From Methanohalobium evestigatum Z-7303 (GTDB lineage: Archaea; Halobacteriota; Methanosarcinia; Methanosarcinales; Methanosarcinaceae): a DNA stretch of 64,000 nucleotides. The stretch covers positions 248,001-312,000 of the forward strand of contig NC_014253.1 of the NCBI RefSeq assembly GCF_000196655.1. The letters run 5' to 3'. Position numbers and translations under genes: made by a program. The notes under the pieces are model-generated. The model was not told the DNA's origin and made no database searches. It saw nothing but the letters and a program-made list of their open reading frames with translations. This document shows positions 1-9,327 of the stretch, piece after piece; position 1 is the first letter of the stretch; every line of letters begins with the position of its first letter.

Positions 1-91
1 TTAGTGAATCTACTTGAAACCAAGTTTTATTCATGAGGGTAGTTATATTATCAAACCTAACATTTCATAGGTTAATCTAAAAAATTTTTTA

Positions 92-163
92 TGGACTCGG
101 CGGGATTCGAACCCGCGGCCTTTACGTTGCGAACGTAACGATCTTCCGCTGATCTACGAGCCC
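92..163 (-). tRNA. tRNA-Ala (CGC)
   Basis: On the minus strand a full cloverleaf folds: a 7-bp acceptor stem, a seven-base anticodon loop with anticodon CGC (plus-strand 129-131), and a T arm with the usual TTCGAATC. The acceptor carries a G3-U70 wobble pair, the classic identity mark for alanyl-tRNA synthetase, which agrees with the anticodon. No CCA is encoded; a T-rich run follows the discriminator A and may end transcription. It lies 55 bases after aEF-1beta on the same strand. Positions 1-91, before it on the plus strand, hold nothing I recognise. Confidence 0.97.
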
Positions 164-218
164 ACTTTATTTTAAAAACAAATTAAAAAAAGCAATTCAA
201 TTTTAAAAGCTTAGGGGT

Positions 219-488
219 TTAAAGACCCCTGCCAAGCCCAACTACCTGAACGTTGTCCACGCCGGGAACGTTCATAAAGGCTTCTTCAACTTCTTCGGTT
301 CCGCCTTCTTTGTCACTTACAGAAATATCAAGCATAAGTGCTTTTAACCCGAAGGCTATTGGTTCTTCAGATGTACCGTGTAATTCAGTCTCTTCTGGTA
401 ACGCTTCTTCAATCTTCTTTTTAAGCTCTTCAAGGTCGGTATCTACACTTTCAGGCATTACTTTAATTTTTGCGGCGACTTGTCCCAT
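219..488 (-). CDS. ef1b: Translation elongation factor aEF-1beta
   Basis: This 89-residue protein is the archaeal guanine nucleotide exchange factor that reloads EF-1alpha with GTP. It has the family length and typical blocks: MGQVAAKIKVMP at the start, the helix LEELKKKIEEAL, the central IAFGLKALMLDISVSD strand and the end block VPGVDNVQVVGLGRGL. It sits 28 bases after a small zinc ribbon gene, and that pairing is common in archaea. The ATG at 488 is preceded by AGAGGTG, a good ribosome binding site. Nothing is unusual. Confidence 0.96.
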   Translation of the reverse strand: MGQVAAKIKVMPESVDTDLEELKKKIEEALPEETELHGTSEEPIAFGLKALMLDISVSDKEGGTEEVEEAFMNVPGVDNVQVVGLGRGL

Positions 489-516
489 TATTTACACCTC
501 TGAATATAAAAATACT

Positions 517-687
517 TCATGGTCCCTCAAACCCACAATTAGGACATGTATATGGGTTACTTTGCTGTCTACAGTTTATACATCTACCAAGTTCAGTAGA
601 GCACGAAGGACACGGAAAACGTACAAACCCACGTTCTGCCAGATGTACTCCGCATGTTGTACAGTATTTGACTTCTGGTTTTGCCAT
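517..687 (-). CDS. Small zinc ribbon protein (HVO_2753-like)
   Basis: A 56-residue protein, too short for most gene finders, with four metal-binding knuckles: CTTCG (residues 9-13), CPSC (26-29), CINC (36-39) and CPNC (48-51). The layout fits two zinc fingers, as in the archaeal family that includes haloarchaeal HVO_2753 and is often encoded next to aEF-1beta. Its exact role is unknown; a link to RNA or translation is inferred from the neighbour. The ATG is at 687 and the stop is TGA at 517. It is 28 bases upstream of aEF-1beta, so the two are probably co-transcribed. Confidence 0.85.
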   Translation of the reverse strand: MAKPEVKYCTTCGVHLAERGFVRFPCPSCSTELGRCINCRQQSNPYTCPNCGFEGP

Positions 688-801
688 TAGATCTCTCCTA
701 TGTTATTTTTTAGTTTGGGATCAATATGAGATTATAGTATATCAATCTGAATTATTTTTTAATATATTATGCAGTTTTCAATTAAATAAGCGGTATATAA
801 T

Positions 802-1437
802 TTAAATATTCCCCTTGATGTAAGTTCCAGTCACCGGTTTATTCCTTAGTGCGGCAGTGATTCTTTCTGGATGGTAACCGTTTACAATATAACAATTCAT
901 ACGGTTATCTTTTAAAAATTCTGGCATGTACTTATCTGTACAGGACAGACCTGATTTGTCAATATCTGATGCATTAATTTCTGATACAAGAGATTGTTCT
1001 TTAAATATCCCGTCTACATCAGTGATCTTTACGAATGAAGCATCAAGTTTTTTTGCTATCCATGCTCCAATAGTGTCAGAAGTAACATTCCATCCGTGTG
1101 GAAGTTCATCGTTATTTTTTAAATACTGATACGGCTTTAATACCATTATTCCAGAATATAATTCTGATAATGTATCTATACTTTCCAATCCTGTTTTATC
1201 AATAATGTAATAGGCATACTGTTCCATACTTGCGATTGCTATCCAATGAGAGGCATCATTGCTTATATGGTATTTTTTACTGATATCCCTGACACAATCA
1301 GCAAAAATACCTCCTCCGGGAACAATAACAACAGATTTCATCTCTTCGGAGGTAGTGTTGATGTATTCAATCACATGATTTACAATTTCAGTGATGTTGT
1401 CCATCAAACTGCCGCCTAATTTTAAAACAATATTCAT
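802..1437 (-). CDS. mfnE: MfnE, furan phosphate kinase of methanofuran synthesis
   Basis: A 211-residue amino acid kinase-fold protein. MfnE phosphorylates [5-(aminomethyl)furan-3-yl]methyl phosphate to the diphosphate with ATP. The fold marks are MNIVLKLGGSL at the start, VVIVPGGG near residue 37 and KITDVDGIF near residue 140. The reading frame stays open to 1518, but that would overlap mfnF; the ATG at 1437 starts exactly at the conserved kinase N-terminus and lies 17 bases after the mfnF stop. The mfnD and mfnF neighbours make the assignment much safer than the fold alone, since other kinases share this fold. Confidence 0.85.
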   Translation of the reverse strand: MNIVLKLGGSLMDNITEIVNHVIEYINTTSEEMKSVVIVPGGGIFADCVRDISKKYHISNDASHWIAIASMEQYAYYIIDKTGLESIDTLSELYSGIMVLKPYQYLKNNDELPHGWNVTSDTIGAWIAKKLDASFVKITDVDGIFKEQSLVSEINASDIDKSGLSCTDKYMPEFLKDNRMNCYIVNGYHPERITAALRNKPVTGTYIKGNI

Positions 1438-1454
1438 CTTTAAAATCCATCCGT

Positions 1455-2426
1455 TTATAAGTCGTAAATGTTTGCTGCAGCATAGGCTGGGAAAACTTTT
1501 GACACATTTGGTCCCCATATATCAGTAACAGAAAGACACTCAAATCCAAGCTGTTCTACAGCGTTTTTGATTATATATTCACCTATTCCTGCAGTGACTA
1601 TTTTATCCAGATTGTACTGTTTTGAAACTGATGAAATGGCTTCTCTTATAAGGGATATTTGTTTTTCTTTAACACTTTGTGCAATCTTTTCTATGTCATC
1701 ATTTGATATTTCATTAAGATCTGAACAAACCACACGTGCCAATCGGCGCAATGCATCGTTTTTCTCAACACCTGCATTGTCGGCAGGTTCACAGGTGTAC
1801 ATATCACTGCTTATATCGCCTAACATTAGATAGGCATCAGCAGTTGTGGCAAAAAGTTCCGATGAAGGTCTGCAGGAACCTTCATTTAAATCCATTTTAT
1901 CTACTACTGTAGCAATGTTTGTTCTCAAAAGTCCTGTATATAACAGTTCATCATGTAACAACCGTTTGAAATCGGTATATTGTGCTTTATGTTTTCCGTC
2001 AATGATGGGTATGATATCTGTAGTTGTACTCCCCATATCCACAAATATACAATTTCCTATTTCATTACCAATAATACGGGCAGAAGCAGCCCAGTTGGCA
2101 GCAGCCAGATGATTTATATTGTTGGAATCGTTGATAAACTGACCGTCAACATTGACAAAATTCACCTCGCAATTGAATGCATTGTCAACACTATCCATTA
2201 TGAATTTGATACCATTGTGTTTATTATCAAAACAATCGGCAAGTTCGCCTGTCATAACAACAGCTACTCTGTAGGGTTCAATTTTTCTGGCAATTTCCTG
2301 TAAAATATTTGGTAAAACGGTATTTTTCCACAACGGAACATAATGAAGTTCTGTAAAATTTCCATCATTTGATGAAACTTTTGTGTTCGCTCCTCCTATA
2401 TCAATACCAATAGTACTATTTCTCAT
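1455..2426 (-). CDS. mfnF: MfnF, glutamyltyramine-furan condensing enzyme
   Basis: A 323-residue protein of the hydantoinase/oxoprolinase-like ASKHA fold once called H4MPT-linked C1 transfer pathway protein. MfnF joins the furan diphosphate made by MfnE to gamma-glutamyltyramine, giving the core of methanofuran. The phosphate-binding loop IGIDIGGANTK lies at residues 6-16 and a second ASKHA loop, FVDMGSTTTDIIP, at 128-140. The start ATG overlaps the mfnD stop by four bases (ATGA), so the genes are translationally coupled. Length is normal for the family. Confidence 0.87.
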   Translation of the reverse strand: MRNSTIGIDIGGANTKVSSNDGNFTELHYVPLWKNTVLPNILQEIARKIEPYRVAVVMTGELADCFDNKHNGIKFIMDSVDNAFNCEVNFVNVDGQFINDSNNINHLAAANWAASARIIGNEIGNCIFVDMGSTTTDIIPIIDGKHKAQYTDFKRLLHDELLYTGLLRTNIATVVDKMDLNEGSCRPSSELFATTADAYLMLGDISSDMYTCEPADNAGVEKNDALRRLARVVCSDLNEISNDDIEKIAQSVKEKQISLIREAISSVSKQYNLDKIVTAGIGEYIIKNAVEQLGFECLSVTDIWGPNVSKVFPAYAAANIYDL

Positions 2427-3340
2427 TTTAAATCCTCTTTTAAAAACGAATGCTGCCCATGAATTTCTACTGAATTGGGTAATTTTTCAAAGCGGTTTTT
2501 AATTAGCAGTTCTGCAATCTCCTCTTTCATAACATTACATATACTAACAAGGGATGTGGTTGGTCTTGGGTTCACATCAACTATGTAAGGAGTATCATTA
2601 TTTAGTATAAAATCAATACCTACGTATCCGCGACAATCAAGTAATCTGGAAGCAGATACTGCAATGTTGTATAATTTCTGTTTTTTTGATGTACTATATG
2701 GTGTTAAATTTCCGTTGTACTTAATTTCTGAATCGTTTATTTGTGGTATATCTATCAGTTGTTTGTTCACTGTTAACGGGAGTTGATTGTCACCGGATAT
2801 GAGGCTGACACTAACATGTTCTCCATCTATATATTCAGTAGCAATATAGTTGTTTTCAGGTTTGTAACCTTTAATGGAAGTTACAAATGTATTCTCTGAT
2901 GCAGAGCCGTACCGGGGTTTTATGACCCACCATCCGTTTTTTATTTCTCTGGTGGTTTTTGGTATGGGGATATTTGATTTTGAAAGAAATTCACTGCATT
3001 TAATCTTATCCACACACTTATCAACGGCTTCAGGAGGGCATCCAAGGTTTATTGTATTGTTTTCTATAATTCGGGTTAATACTGGAAGGAGCTCATCAGG
3101 AGCGATAACAAGTCCTGCATCACATTTTTTTGCCAACATTTCTATTATGTATTCAAAATTGCTGCTATCTGATTCAACTGGAAATCCTGACGATATGACA
3201 GTATCTGATGAGGGATAAATAACTTCATGCCCCACTCTTGTGAAGCTATTTGCAATAGTTTCCAACATACACTTTCCTTCAAGAAGATATGTACCACCAA
3301 GACCAGCACCGACTGAATATTCTGCCAGTAATATTTTCAT
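2423..3340 (-). CDS. mfnD: MfnD, tyramine-L-glutamate ligase
   Basis: A 305-residue ATP-grasp ligase that forms gamma-glutamyltyramine from tyramine, glutamate and ATP in methanofuran synthesis. ATP-grasp features visible are the lysine-bearing strand WWVIKPRYGSASEN, the EYIDGEHVSVSLISG strand, and the magnesium-binding end block IVDVNPRPTTS. The frame is open up to 3391, but the ATG at 3340 begins the family N-terminus (MKILLAEYSVGAGLGG) and has GAGGT about ten bases before it. First gene of mfnD-mfnF-mfnE; the divergent membrane gene at 3456 shares the promoter region. Confidence 0.87.
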   Translation of the reverse strand: MKILLAEYSVGAGLGGTYLLEGKCMLETIANSFTRVGHEVIYPSSDTVISSGFPVESDSSNFEYIIEMLAKKCDAGLVIAPDELLPVLTRIIENNTINLGCPPEAVDKCVDKIKCSEFLSKSNIPIPKTTREIKNGWWVIKPRYGSASENTFVTSIKGYKPENNYIATEYIDGEHVSVSLISGDNQLPLTVNKQLIDIPQINDSEIKYNGNLTPYSTSKKQKLYNIAVSASRLLDCRGYVGIDFILNNDTPYIVDVNPRPTTSLVSICNVMKEEIAELLIKNRFEKLPNSVEIHGQHSFLKEDLK

Positions 3341-3455
3341 AATAGCTGTGACCTCATTATCGGATATAGGGTTTATCGTATCTTTTATCAATTTTTATAA
3401 TTCTGTAAAAATAGATATATATAAGTCTGATAATATCTTTTTGGTGATGAGAGAC

Positions 3456-3872
3456 ATGAATACTGAATTTATATCTGAAAACCCATTTCTTAAAGCATTA
3501 ACAATATCCACTACAATGGCAGTATTTATTATAGGAATAGCACTCGGTTTAAAATATATGTTTTCCGAAGGAACGATACCTATGCCACTATGGACTCTAC
3601 TACTTATCTTTGCAATTATTTTTATTATAGGGTCGGTTTTTTTTGAACAACGTGGAGCTGACCAAATGGGTTCGTTGATTGGCGGCAGTATTGTAGCGGT
3701 AAGTACTACTTTTGCAAGTGTGTCGTTTTTTGGTGGTATGGTTTATGCTTTTTCAGGTGGTATCGAAGCACTGGGTGTGGAACCAATTATATCTGCACTT
3801 GCCATCTGTATGATAGCCAGTATGTTGCTCATAAAACTGCTTTCACATAAATTGCAAGTTCAGGGTTTTTAA
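3456..3872 (+). CDS. Unknown four-helix membrane protein
   Basis: A 138-residue hydrophobic protein with about four membrane segments (residues 15-35, 45-65, 75-105 and 115-132) and no motif I recognise. I prefer the ATG at 3456 because GGTGAT lies seven bases before it; an ATG at 3447 is also possible. A TATA-like ATATATATAA at 3411-3420 fits a promoter. The longer open frame from 3240 runs through mfnD on the other strand and is not credible. It precedes the heat-shock genes, but a separate promoter follows it, so no functional link is implied. Confidence 0.72.
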   Translation: MNTEFISENPFLKALTISTTMAVFIIGIALGLKYMFSEGTIPMPLWTLLLIFAIIFIIGSVFFEQRGADQMGSLIGGSIVAVSTTFASVSFFGGMVYAFSGGIEALGVEPIISALAICMIASMLLIKLLSHKLQVQGF

Positions 3873-3893
3873 ATATATTTTACTTTACATAAT

Positions 3894-4021
3894 TTTTATA
3901 TAGAACTTCTAACAACAATAACCCGCTATCGAATCTGATTGTAATATATATCGTTATTTTCATTTTTAAACGCACCTGTGACAAGGGAAACTTTTATATA
4001 GAACCTTAAACAATCAGATTC
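3894..4021 (+). promoter_or_regulatory. Duplicated promoter region of the grpE-dnaK-dnaJ genes
   Basis: The 13-base string TTTTATATAGAAC occurs twice, at 3894-3906 and 3992-4004, each looking like an archaeal TATA box. The perfect inverted pair GAATCTGATTGT (3931-3942) and ACAATCAGATTC (4010-4021) accompanies them; the right arm lies between the second TATA and the expected start near 4025. This suggests tandem promoters with an operator or a foldable leader. No heat-shock repressor gene is nearby. The control role is inferred from placement only. Confidence 0.6.
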
Positions 4022-4062
4022 ATAGTAACCTTATAGCGCATAAACTTTTTGGAGATATAAAA

Positions 4063-4677
4063 ATGGCAGAGGAATCAGATAAATATGAAGCAGAAAATTC
4101 TGAAGTAGCAGAAAATAATGCAGAGGGTGCTGAGTCCCAGAATCTGAATGAAGAATCTGAGATGTCATCAAAAGATGAGGAAATCGAAAGATTAAATCAG
4201 CAAATAGAGGATTTAAACCAGAAATATAGACGTCTTGCAGCAGAATATGATAATTTCAGAAAACGGGCATCACGTGAAAAAGAAGAACTCCGTAAATACG
4301 GCATTGAAAATGTTGTAATTGATTTACTTGAGGTTCTTGACAACTTTGAACGTGCATTGGAATCTGCCAGAAACACCAATGACACCAATTCCATAATTGA
4401 AGGAATTGAGATGGTATATAACCAGTTCTACTCAACACTTAACAAATATGGACTTGAAAAGCTTATCTGTGAGGGAGAAGAATTCGACCCCTACAAGCAT
4501 GAAGCACTCTCACACGTTGAAAAAAGTGAAAATCCAGAAGATACAGTTGTTGATGTGTGCAAACCCGGTTATGCGCTAAATTCAAAGGTTATAAGACCTG
4601 CAATGGTCACTGTTTCAAAAAAAAGTGAATCTGAAACAGAAGATGAAAATGAAGATAACAACAAAGATCAGGAATAA
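4063..4677 (+). CDS. grpE: GrpE, DnaK nucleotide exchange factor
   Basis: A 204-residue protein that releases ADP from DnaK. A long acidic, disordered N-terminus (about residues 1-45) leads into a coiled coil (about 45-95) containing YRRLAAEYDNFRKRASREKE, the GrpE dimer helix. The C-terminal beta domain includes EEFDPYKHEALSHVE and ends GYALNSKVIRPAMVTVSK, the family signature region. The acidic tail is repeated at the C-terminus (EDENEDNNKDQE). First gene of the Hsp70 cluster. This chaperone set is held to have entered archaea from bacteria. Confidence 0.96.
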   Translation: MAEESDKYEAENSEVAENNAEGAESQNLNEESEMSSKDEEIERLNQQIEDLNQKYRRLAAEYDNFRKRASREKEELRKYGIENVVIDLLEVLDNFERALESARNTNDTNSIIEGIEMVYNQFYSTLNKYGLEKLICEGEEFDPYKHEALSHVEKSENPEDTVVDVCKPGYALNSKVIRPAMVTVSKKSESETEDENEDNNKDQE

Positions 4678-4749
4678 TTGATGTATCAATTTAACATAGA
4701 ATTATTACTCATCTATAAGGATAATAACATAAATTGGAGGTAATGTATT

Positions 4750-6600
4750 ATGGGAAAAATAATAGGAATTGATCTTGGAACAACAAACTCATGCATGGCG
4801 ATAATGGAAGGTGGAGAACCCAATGTAATACCAAATGCTGAAGGTTCACGTATAACACCTTCGGTTGTAGGTTTCTCCAAAAAGGGAGAATTACTTGTTG
4901 GACAGGTGGCAAAAAGACAGTTAATTGCAAACCCTGACAACACAGTATACTCAATCAAAAGACACATGGGTGAGCAGGATTACAAGGTAACTCTCCAGGA
5001 TAAAGAATATACACCACAGGAAATATCCGCAAAAATCCTTCGTAAAATGAAAGACGATACAGAAGATTACCTCGGTGAGGAACTTCAAGATGCGGTGATT
5101 ACTGTACCTGCATACTTTAATGATGCACAGAGACAGGCAACTAAAGATGCAGGTAGAATTGCAGGGTTCAATGTAAAACGTATCATCAACGAACCGACAG
5201 CAGCAGCTCTTGCATATGGAATTGACAAAGAAGAAGAGCAAAAGATTCTTGTGTATGACCTTGGTGGTGGAACATTCGATGTATCCATCCTTGACATCGG
5301 AGATGGAGTTTATGAAGTAGTTTCAACAACAGGAGACTCTCATCTAGGAGGAGACGATTTCGATCAGAGGCTTGTAAACCATCTTGTTAAAAAATTCAAA
5401 GAAGAAGAAGGACTCGACCTTTCACAGGACAGGTCAGCTCTCCAGCGTTTAACAGATGCAGCTGAAAAAGCAAAGATAGAGCTTTCCAGTGTCACTACAA
5501 CAAATGTAAATCTGCCGTTTATTACAGCCGATGCTAATGGTCAGCCAAAACACCTTGATATTGATGTTTCAAGGTCACAGTTCCAGCAGTTAACTGAAGA
5601 TTTGGTTGAAGAAACCGTAGACCTGATGCAGCAGGCATTAAAAGATGCAAACCTTACAGCCAACGACATCAACAAAGTTCTCCTTGTTGGTGGTTCTACC
5701 AGAATGCCTGCAGTAACTGATGCAATCAACAAGGTAGTCGGTAAAGAACCATACAAGAACATCAACCCTGATGAAGCAGTTGCAGTAGGTGCAGCAATCC
5801 AGGGCGGAGTACTTAGTGGTGAAACAGAAGAACTTCTGTTGCTCGATGTAACACCTCTGACACTTGGTATTGAAACAGAAGGCGGAGTGATGACTCCACT
5901 TATTGAAAGAAATACTACAATACCTACTAAAAAGACTCAGGTATTCTCAACGGCTGAAGATAACCAGACTGCAGTGGACGTCCATGTGCTTCAGGGTGAA
6001 CGTCCAATGGCAAAAGATAATCAGTCACTTGGTCGATTCAGGCTTGAAGGAATCCCAGCAGCACCAAGAGGTGTCCCACAGATCGAAGTTACATTCGATA
6101 TCGATGCCAATGGTATCCTTAATGTAAGTGCCAAGGATCTTGGAACCAATAAAGAGCAATCCATTACTATCGAGAAACCAGGTGCACTTTCCGAAGACGA
6201 AATCAACCAGATGGTAAAAGAAGCAGAGGAACACGCAGAAGAAGACAAGAAACGCAAGGAAGAAGTCGAAACCAGAAACAGAGCCGACACACTTGTAAAC
6301 TCTGCAGATAAGACCCTTGAAGAAGCAAAAGATGTCATAACCGAAGATGAAAAATCCAAGATTGAAAATGCCAAATCCGAACTTCAGGAAGCACTCAAAG
6401 GCGATGACATCGAGGATATAAAATCCAAGACAGAGACACTGCAAAACGCTATATATGAAGTATCCCAGAAGATGTACCAACAGGCTCAGGAACAGGCACA
6501 ACAGCAGGCTGAAACTGAAGGTGCAGAATCTGCTGGTGGTTCATCTGAAGAAGATGTTGTCGATGCAGATTATGAAGACAGCGATGAAAAGAAACAGTAA
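4750..6600 (+). CDS. dnaK: DnaK, Hsp70 chaperone
   Basis: A 616-residue Hsp70. The ATPase domain shows [13 protein letters not shown] at residues 5-17, the [15 protein letters not shown] loop near 172 and [12 protein letters not shown] near 311. The substrate-binding domain follows from about 370 ([17 protein letters not shown]), then a charged helical lid and an acidic tail ending in [12 protein letters not shown]. Like bacterial and other archaeal DnaK of Gram-positive type it lacks the roughly 25-residue insert of proteobacterial forms. A GGAGG site lies close before the ATG. It is 72 bases after grpE and is followed by a strong hairpin. Confidence 0.98.
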   Translation: MGKIIGIDLGTTNSCMAIMEGGEPNVIPNAEGSRITPSVVGFSKKGELLVGQVAKRQLIANPDNTVYSIKRHMGEQDYKVTLQDKEYTPQEISAKILRKMKDDTEDYLGEELQDAVITVPAYFNDAQRQATKDAGRIAGFNVKRIINEPTAAALAYGIDKEEEQKILVYDLGGGTFDVSILDIGDGVYEVVSTTGDSHLGGDDFDQRLVNHLVKKFKEEEGLDLSQDRSALQRLTDAAEKAKIELSSVTTTNVNLPFITADANGQPKHLDIDVSRSQFQQLTEDLVEETVDLMQQALKDANLTANDINKVLLVGGSTRMPAVTDAINKVVGKEPYKNINPDEAVAVGAAIQGGVLSGETEELLLLDVTPLTLGIETEGGVMTPLIERNTTIPTKKTQVFSTAEDNQTAVDVHVLQGERPMAKDNQSLGRFRLEGIPAAPRGVPQIEVTFDIDANGILNVSAKDLGTNKEQSITIEKPGALSEDEINQMVKEAEEHAEEDKKRKEEVETRNRADTLVNSADKTLEEAKDVITEDEKSKIENAKSELQEALKGDDIEDIKSKTETLQNAIYEVSQKMYQQAQEQAQQQAETEGAESAGGSSEEDVVDADYEDSDEKKQ

Positions 6601-6614
6601 ACTAAAAACATTTT

Positions 6615-6645
6615 AAAACAACTGTCTTTTTCTGACAGTTGTTTT
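6615..6645 (+). terminator. Hairpin after dnaK
   Basis: A perfect 12-bp stem (AAAACAACTGTC with GACAGTTGTTTT) with a 7-base T-rich loop lies between dnaK and dnaJ, 14 bases after the stop. It could weaken read-through into dnaJ or protect the dnaK end of the message from decay. Hairpins are not the standard archaeal terminator, so processing is as likely as termination. Confidence 0.6.
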
Positions 6646-6678
6646 ATCTATTTTATAACATAATATGAGGGATGCAGC

Positions 6679-7812
6679 ATGACCACCACGCGCGATTATT
6701 ATGAAATACTTGGGGTATCAAAAGATGCTTCACAGGATGAAATAAAAAAAGCATACAGAAAACTTGCAATGAAATATCATCCTGACAAGAGTGATGACCC
6801 AGATGCAGAAGAAAAATTCAAGGAGATTTCAGAAGCATATGGTGTGTTATCTGACCCTGATAAAAGAGCTCAATACGATAAGTTCGGTCATTCAGGAATA
6901 GATAGCAGATACACTGAAGAAGATATATTCGGTTCAGCAGATTTCGGTGACTTTGGATTCGGCGATATTTTTGACATGTTCTTCGGCGGTGGTGGCAGAC
7001 GCAGAAGCGGACCATCCAGAGGGTCTGACCTTCGCTATGATTTAAGCATTACTCTTGAAGATGCTGCCTTTGGGCTTAATACAGAAATTGATGTGCCAAG
7101 AGCAGAAAAATGCGGTGAATGTGAAGGAACAGGTGCCAAAGATGGTAAAGTAAAAAACTGTCCAACCTGTCATGGACGAGGACAGATAACACAAACCCGA
7201 AGCACACCACTTGGGCGTTTCATGACAACGTCTATATGCAGTACCTGCTATGGTCAGGGACAGGTGGCAGAGACTCCATGTCCTTCATGTAGTGGTACTG
7301 GTAAAGTTAAAAGAACGGCAAAAGTACCGGTCAAAGTACCGCCGGGTTCTTATGATGGACTGCGTTTGAAAGTAAGCGGTGAAGGAGAACAGGGATCTCC
7401 GGGAGCACCACCTGGAGACCTTTATATAGTGCTCCATGTCAAACCACATGATACATTTGAACGTGTTGGTGATGACATAGCATGTGAAATACCGATTACT
7501 ATTACACAGGCAGCATTGGGAACAACAATAACTGTTCCGACTTTGTATGGCAATGTCAATATGAAGGTTCCATCCGAGACCCAGACAAATACCATATTCA
7601 GATTGAAAGATAAAGGAATGCCACATCTTAACGGTCGAGGTCATGGCGACCAGCATGTAAAAGTCATCGTCAAAACGCCGACAAATCTTACATCAGAGCA
7701 GAAGCGTATTCTACAAGAACTTGATGAAACTCTGGCTGGTGAAAATGAATCAAAGGCAAGGAAGGGCGACAAAAGCATCTTTGACAAAGTAAAAGGTGCA
7801 TTTGAAGTCTGA
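6679..7812 (+). CDS. dnaJ: DnaJ, Hsp40 co-chaperone
   Basis: A 377-residue type I Hsp40 that stimulates the DnaK ATPase and delivers substrates. The J domain (residues about 5-70) holds YHPDKS with the HPD triad. A Gly/Phe-rich stretch follows ([15 protein letters not shown]). The zinc domain has four repeats: [24 protein letters not shown] and CPSCSGTG. The C-terminal domains run to residue 377. Length is normal. It ends the heat-shock cluster, separated from dnaK by 78 bases that contain a hairpin. Confidence 0.97.
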   Translation: MTTTRDYYEILGVSKDASQDEIKKAYRKLAMKYHPDKSDDPDAEEKFKEISEAYGVLSDPDKRAQYDKFGHSGIDSRYTEEDIFGSADFGDFGFGDIFDMFFGGGGRRRSGPSRGSDLRYDLSITLEDAAFGLNTEIDVPRAEKCGECEGTGAKDGKVKNCPTCHGRGQITQTRSTPLGRFMTTSICSTCYGQGQVAETPCPSCSGTGKVKRTAKVPVKVPPGSYDGLRLKVSGEGEQGSPGAPPGDLYIVLHVKPHDTFERVGDDIACEIPITITQAALGTTITVPTLYGNVNMKVPSETQTNTIFRLKDKGMPHLNGRGHGDQHVKVIVKTPTNLTSEQKRILQELDETLAGENESKARKGDKSIFDKVKGAFEV

Positions 7813-7894
7813 TTTGTGATTTTTGCTAAAACCACAACTCTTCCTTTTTCTCTTGCCAATACTCATTAATTTTCCAACAAATTAGTAAATTTTA

Positions 7895-7941
7895 TACCTA
7901 TTTTGATTATAGGTAGAATTGTTATCCCTTAATTTTATATA
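7895..7941 (+). promoter_or_regulatory. Inverted repeat and TATA box before trkA
   Basis: TACCTAT (7895-7901) and ATAGGTA (7909-7915) form a perfect 7-bp inverted repeat with a 7-base spacer. TTTTATATA follows at 7933-7941, the right distance before the trkA ATG at 7974 for a short leader. The repeat sits just upstream of the TATA box, where an archaeal activator or repressor could bind. A T-rich run at 7843-7855 probably ends the dnaJ message. Confidence 0.5.
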
Positions 7942-7973
7942 CCTCTATTTCTTGCTTATTTGAGGGTATATTC

Positions 7974-9308
7974 ATGAAAATTGTAATAATTGGAGCAGGT
8001 GAAGTAGGGTATCATATTGCAAATTCTCTCTATGAAAACAATGATGTTATCATTATAGACAGGGATGATGAAGCATGTGAACGAGCAGATGAGTTGGATT
8101 TACAGGTAATACAGGGCAATGGTGCCAATGTCAGACTACTCACCCAGGTTCTTACCAATGCAGACCTTTTGGTAGCGGTAACAGGTTCTGATGAAGTTAA
8201 TATTGTTTCCTGTATGGCTGCAAAATTGGTTTCTAAAAGTAAAAAGCCGTTAAAAACAATGGCAAGAGTAAGCAACCCTGATTATATAGATAAACCTGTA
8301 GCAAGACGTACACAAATCGGTATTGACACCATGATTTGTCCTGAACTTGCAATGGCTTCTGAAGTAGCGGAAGTGCTTTCTATACCTTCTGCAATTGATG
8401 CTGAATTTTTTGCCGACGGCAAAGTTGAAATGATTGAATTTGTCGCAAAAGACAACACCGAAATTGTGGGAAAACAGGTTAAAAACCTGCAACTTAGTGA
8501 ATCCTGTATTATAAGTGCTCTTTTTAGAGGAGGAGAGGTGATAATACCTCATGGTGACGATGCTATAAATTCTGGAGACCACGTGGTTATTATTGGTAAA
8601 ACAGATGAAATGAAGAGTATACGCGGGATATTTGGTGAAATAGGTCAAAATGTTAATAAAGTTATGATTATAGGTGGAGGCAAAGTTGGATTTCATCTTG
8701 CACAAATTGCACAAAAAAGTGGTATAAAAATAAAAATAATCGAACATGATAAGAAAAGATGTGAATATATAGCAGATGTTCTGCCAGAAGTGCTGGTGAT
8801 TAATGGCGATGGAACTGATGTAAACCTTCTTAAAGAAGAAGAAGTAAGTAACATGGACACAGTTTTTTCGGTTATGGACAGCGATGAAAAAAACTTGCTG
8901 TCAGCACTTCTTGCAAAACAATTTGGTGTAGGTAAAGTTATTGCAAGAGTGGAGCGTTCTGGGTATAGCCCATTGTTTGAAATGGTAGGAGTGGATCTTG
9001 CCGCAAGTCCGAAACAAGCAACAATTAATGAAGTTATGAAATTATCAATGGGCACAGGTATAGAAGCACTTACAACAATTGAAGGTGAAAGAGCCGAAAT
9101 CATAGAATATATCGCATATAAAAACTCTAAAATCACAGGAAAACCTTTAAAAGACATCAAGTTCCCAAGCGGAGCGATTGTGAGTATGGTCATACATGGT
9201 AATGAACCATTTATACCACGCGGTGATCATGTAATCGAAGATGGAGATCGTGTACTTATATTCTCGTTGCCATCGGCAGTAACAGATGTGGAAAAGCTAT
9301 TCAAATAA
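7974..9308 (+). CDS. trkA: TrkA, potassium uptake regulatory subunit
   Basis: A 444-residue cytoplasmic protein that binds NAD(H) or other nucleotides and gates the TrkH channel. It is a tandem of two RCK units: Rossmann motifs VIIGAGEVGYHIA at residues 4-16 and VMIIGGGKVGFHLA near 226, each followed by a TrkA-C domain (about 135-215 and 355-444). It is the full double-length form. The stop is one base before an in-frame ATG of trkH and 19 bases before the preferred trkH start, so the two are surely one operon. It fits potassium accumulation as an osmolyte. Confidence 0.96.
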   Translation: MKIVIIGAGEVGYHIANSLYENNDVIIIDRDDEACERADELDLQVIQGNGANVRLLTQVLTNADLLVAVTGSDEVNIVSCMAAKLVSKSKKPLKTMARVSNPDYIDKPVARRTQIGIDTMICPELAMASEVAEVLSIPSAIDAEFFADGKVEMIEFVAKDNTEIVGKQVKNLQLSESCIISALFRGGEVIIPHGDDAINSGDHVVIIGKTDEMKSIRGIFGEIGQNVNKVMIIGGGKVGFHLAQIAQKSGIKIKIIEHDKKRCEYIADVLPEVLVINGDGTDVNLLKEEEVSNMDTVFSVMDSDEKNLLSALLAKQFGVGKVIARVERSGYSPLFEMVGVDLAASPKQATINEVMKLSMGTGIEALTTIEGERAEIIEYIAYKNSKITGKPLKDIKFPSGAIVSMVIHGNEPFIPRGDHVIEDGDRVLIFSLPSAVTDVEKLFK

Positions 9309-9327
9309 GATGTTTTATAGGGATAAC

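Noticed and set aside
3240-3455. An N-terminal extension of the membrane protein at 3456
   Set aside because: It would run through mfnD and its promoter on the other strand and lacks a ribosome site; a good start with GGTGAT exists at 3456.
6025-6501. A 158-residue minus-strand frame opposite dnaK
   Set aside because: It is the mirror of a strongly coding, Glu/Lys-rich segment and has the Phe/Leu-rich composition expected from that; no start signal.
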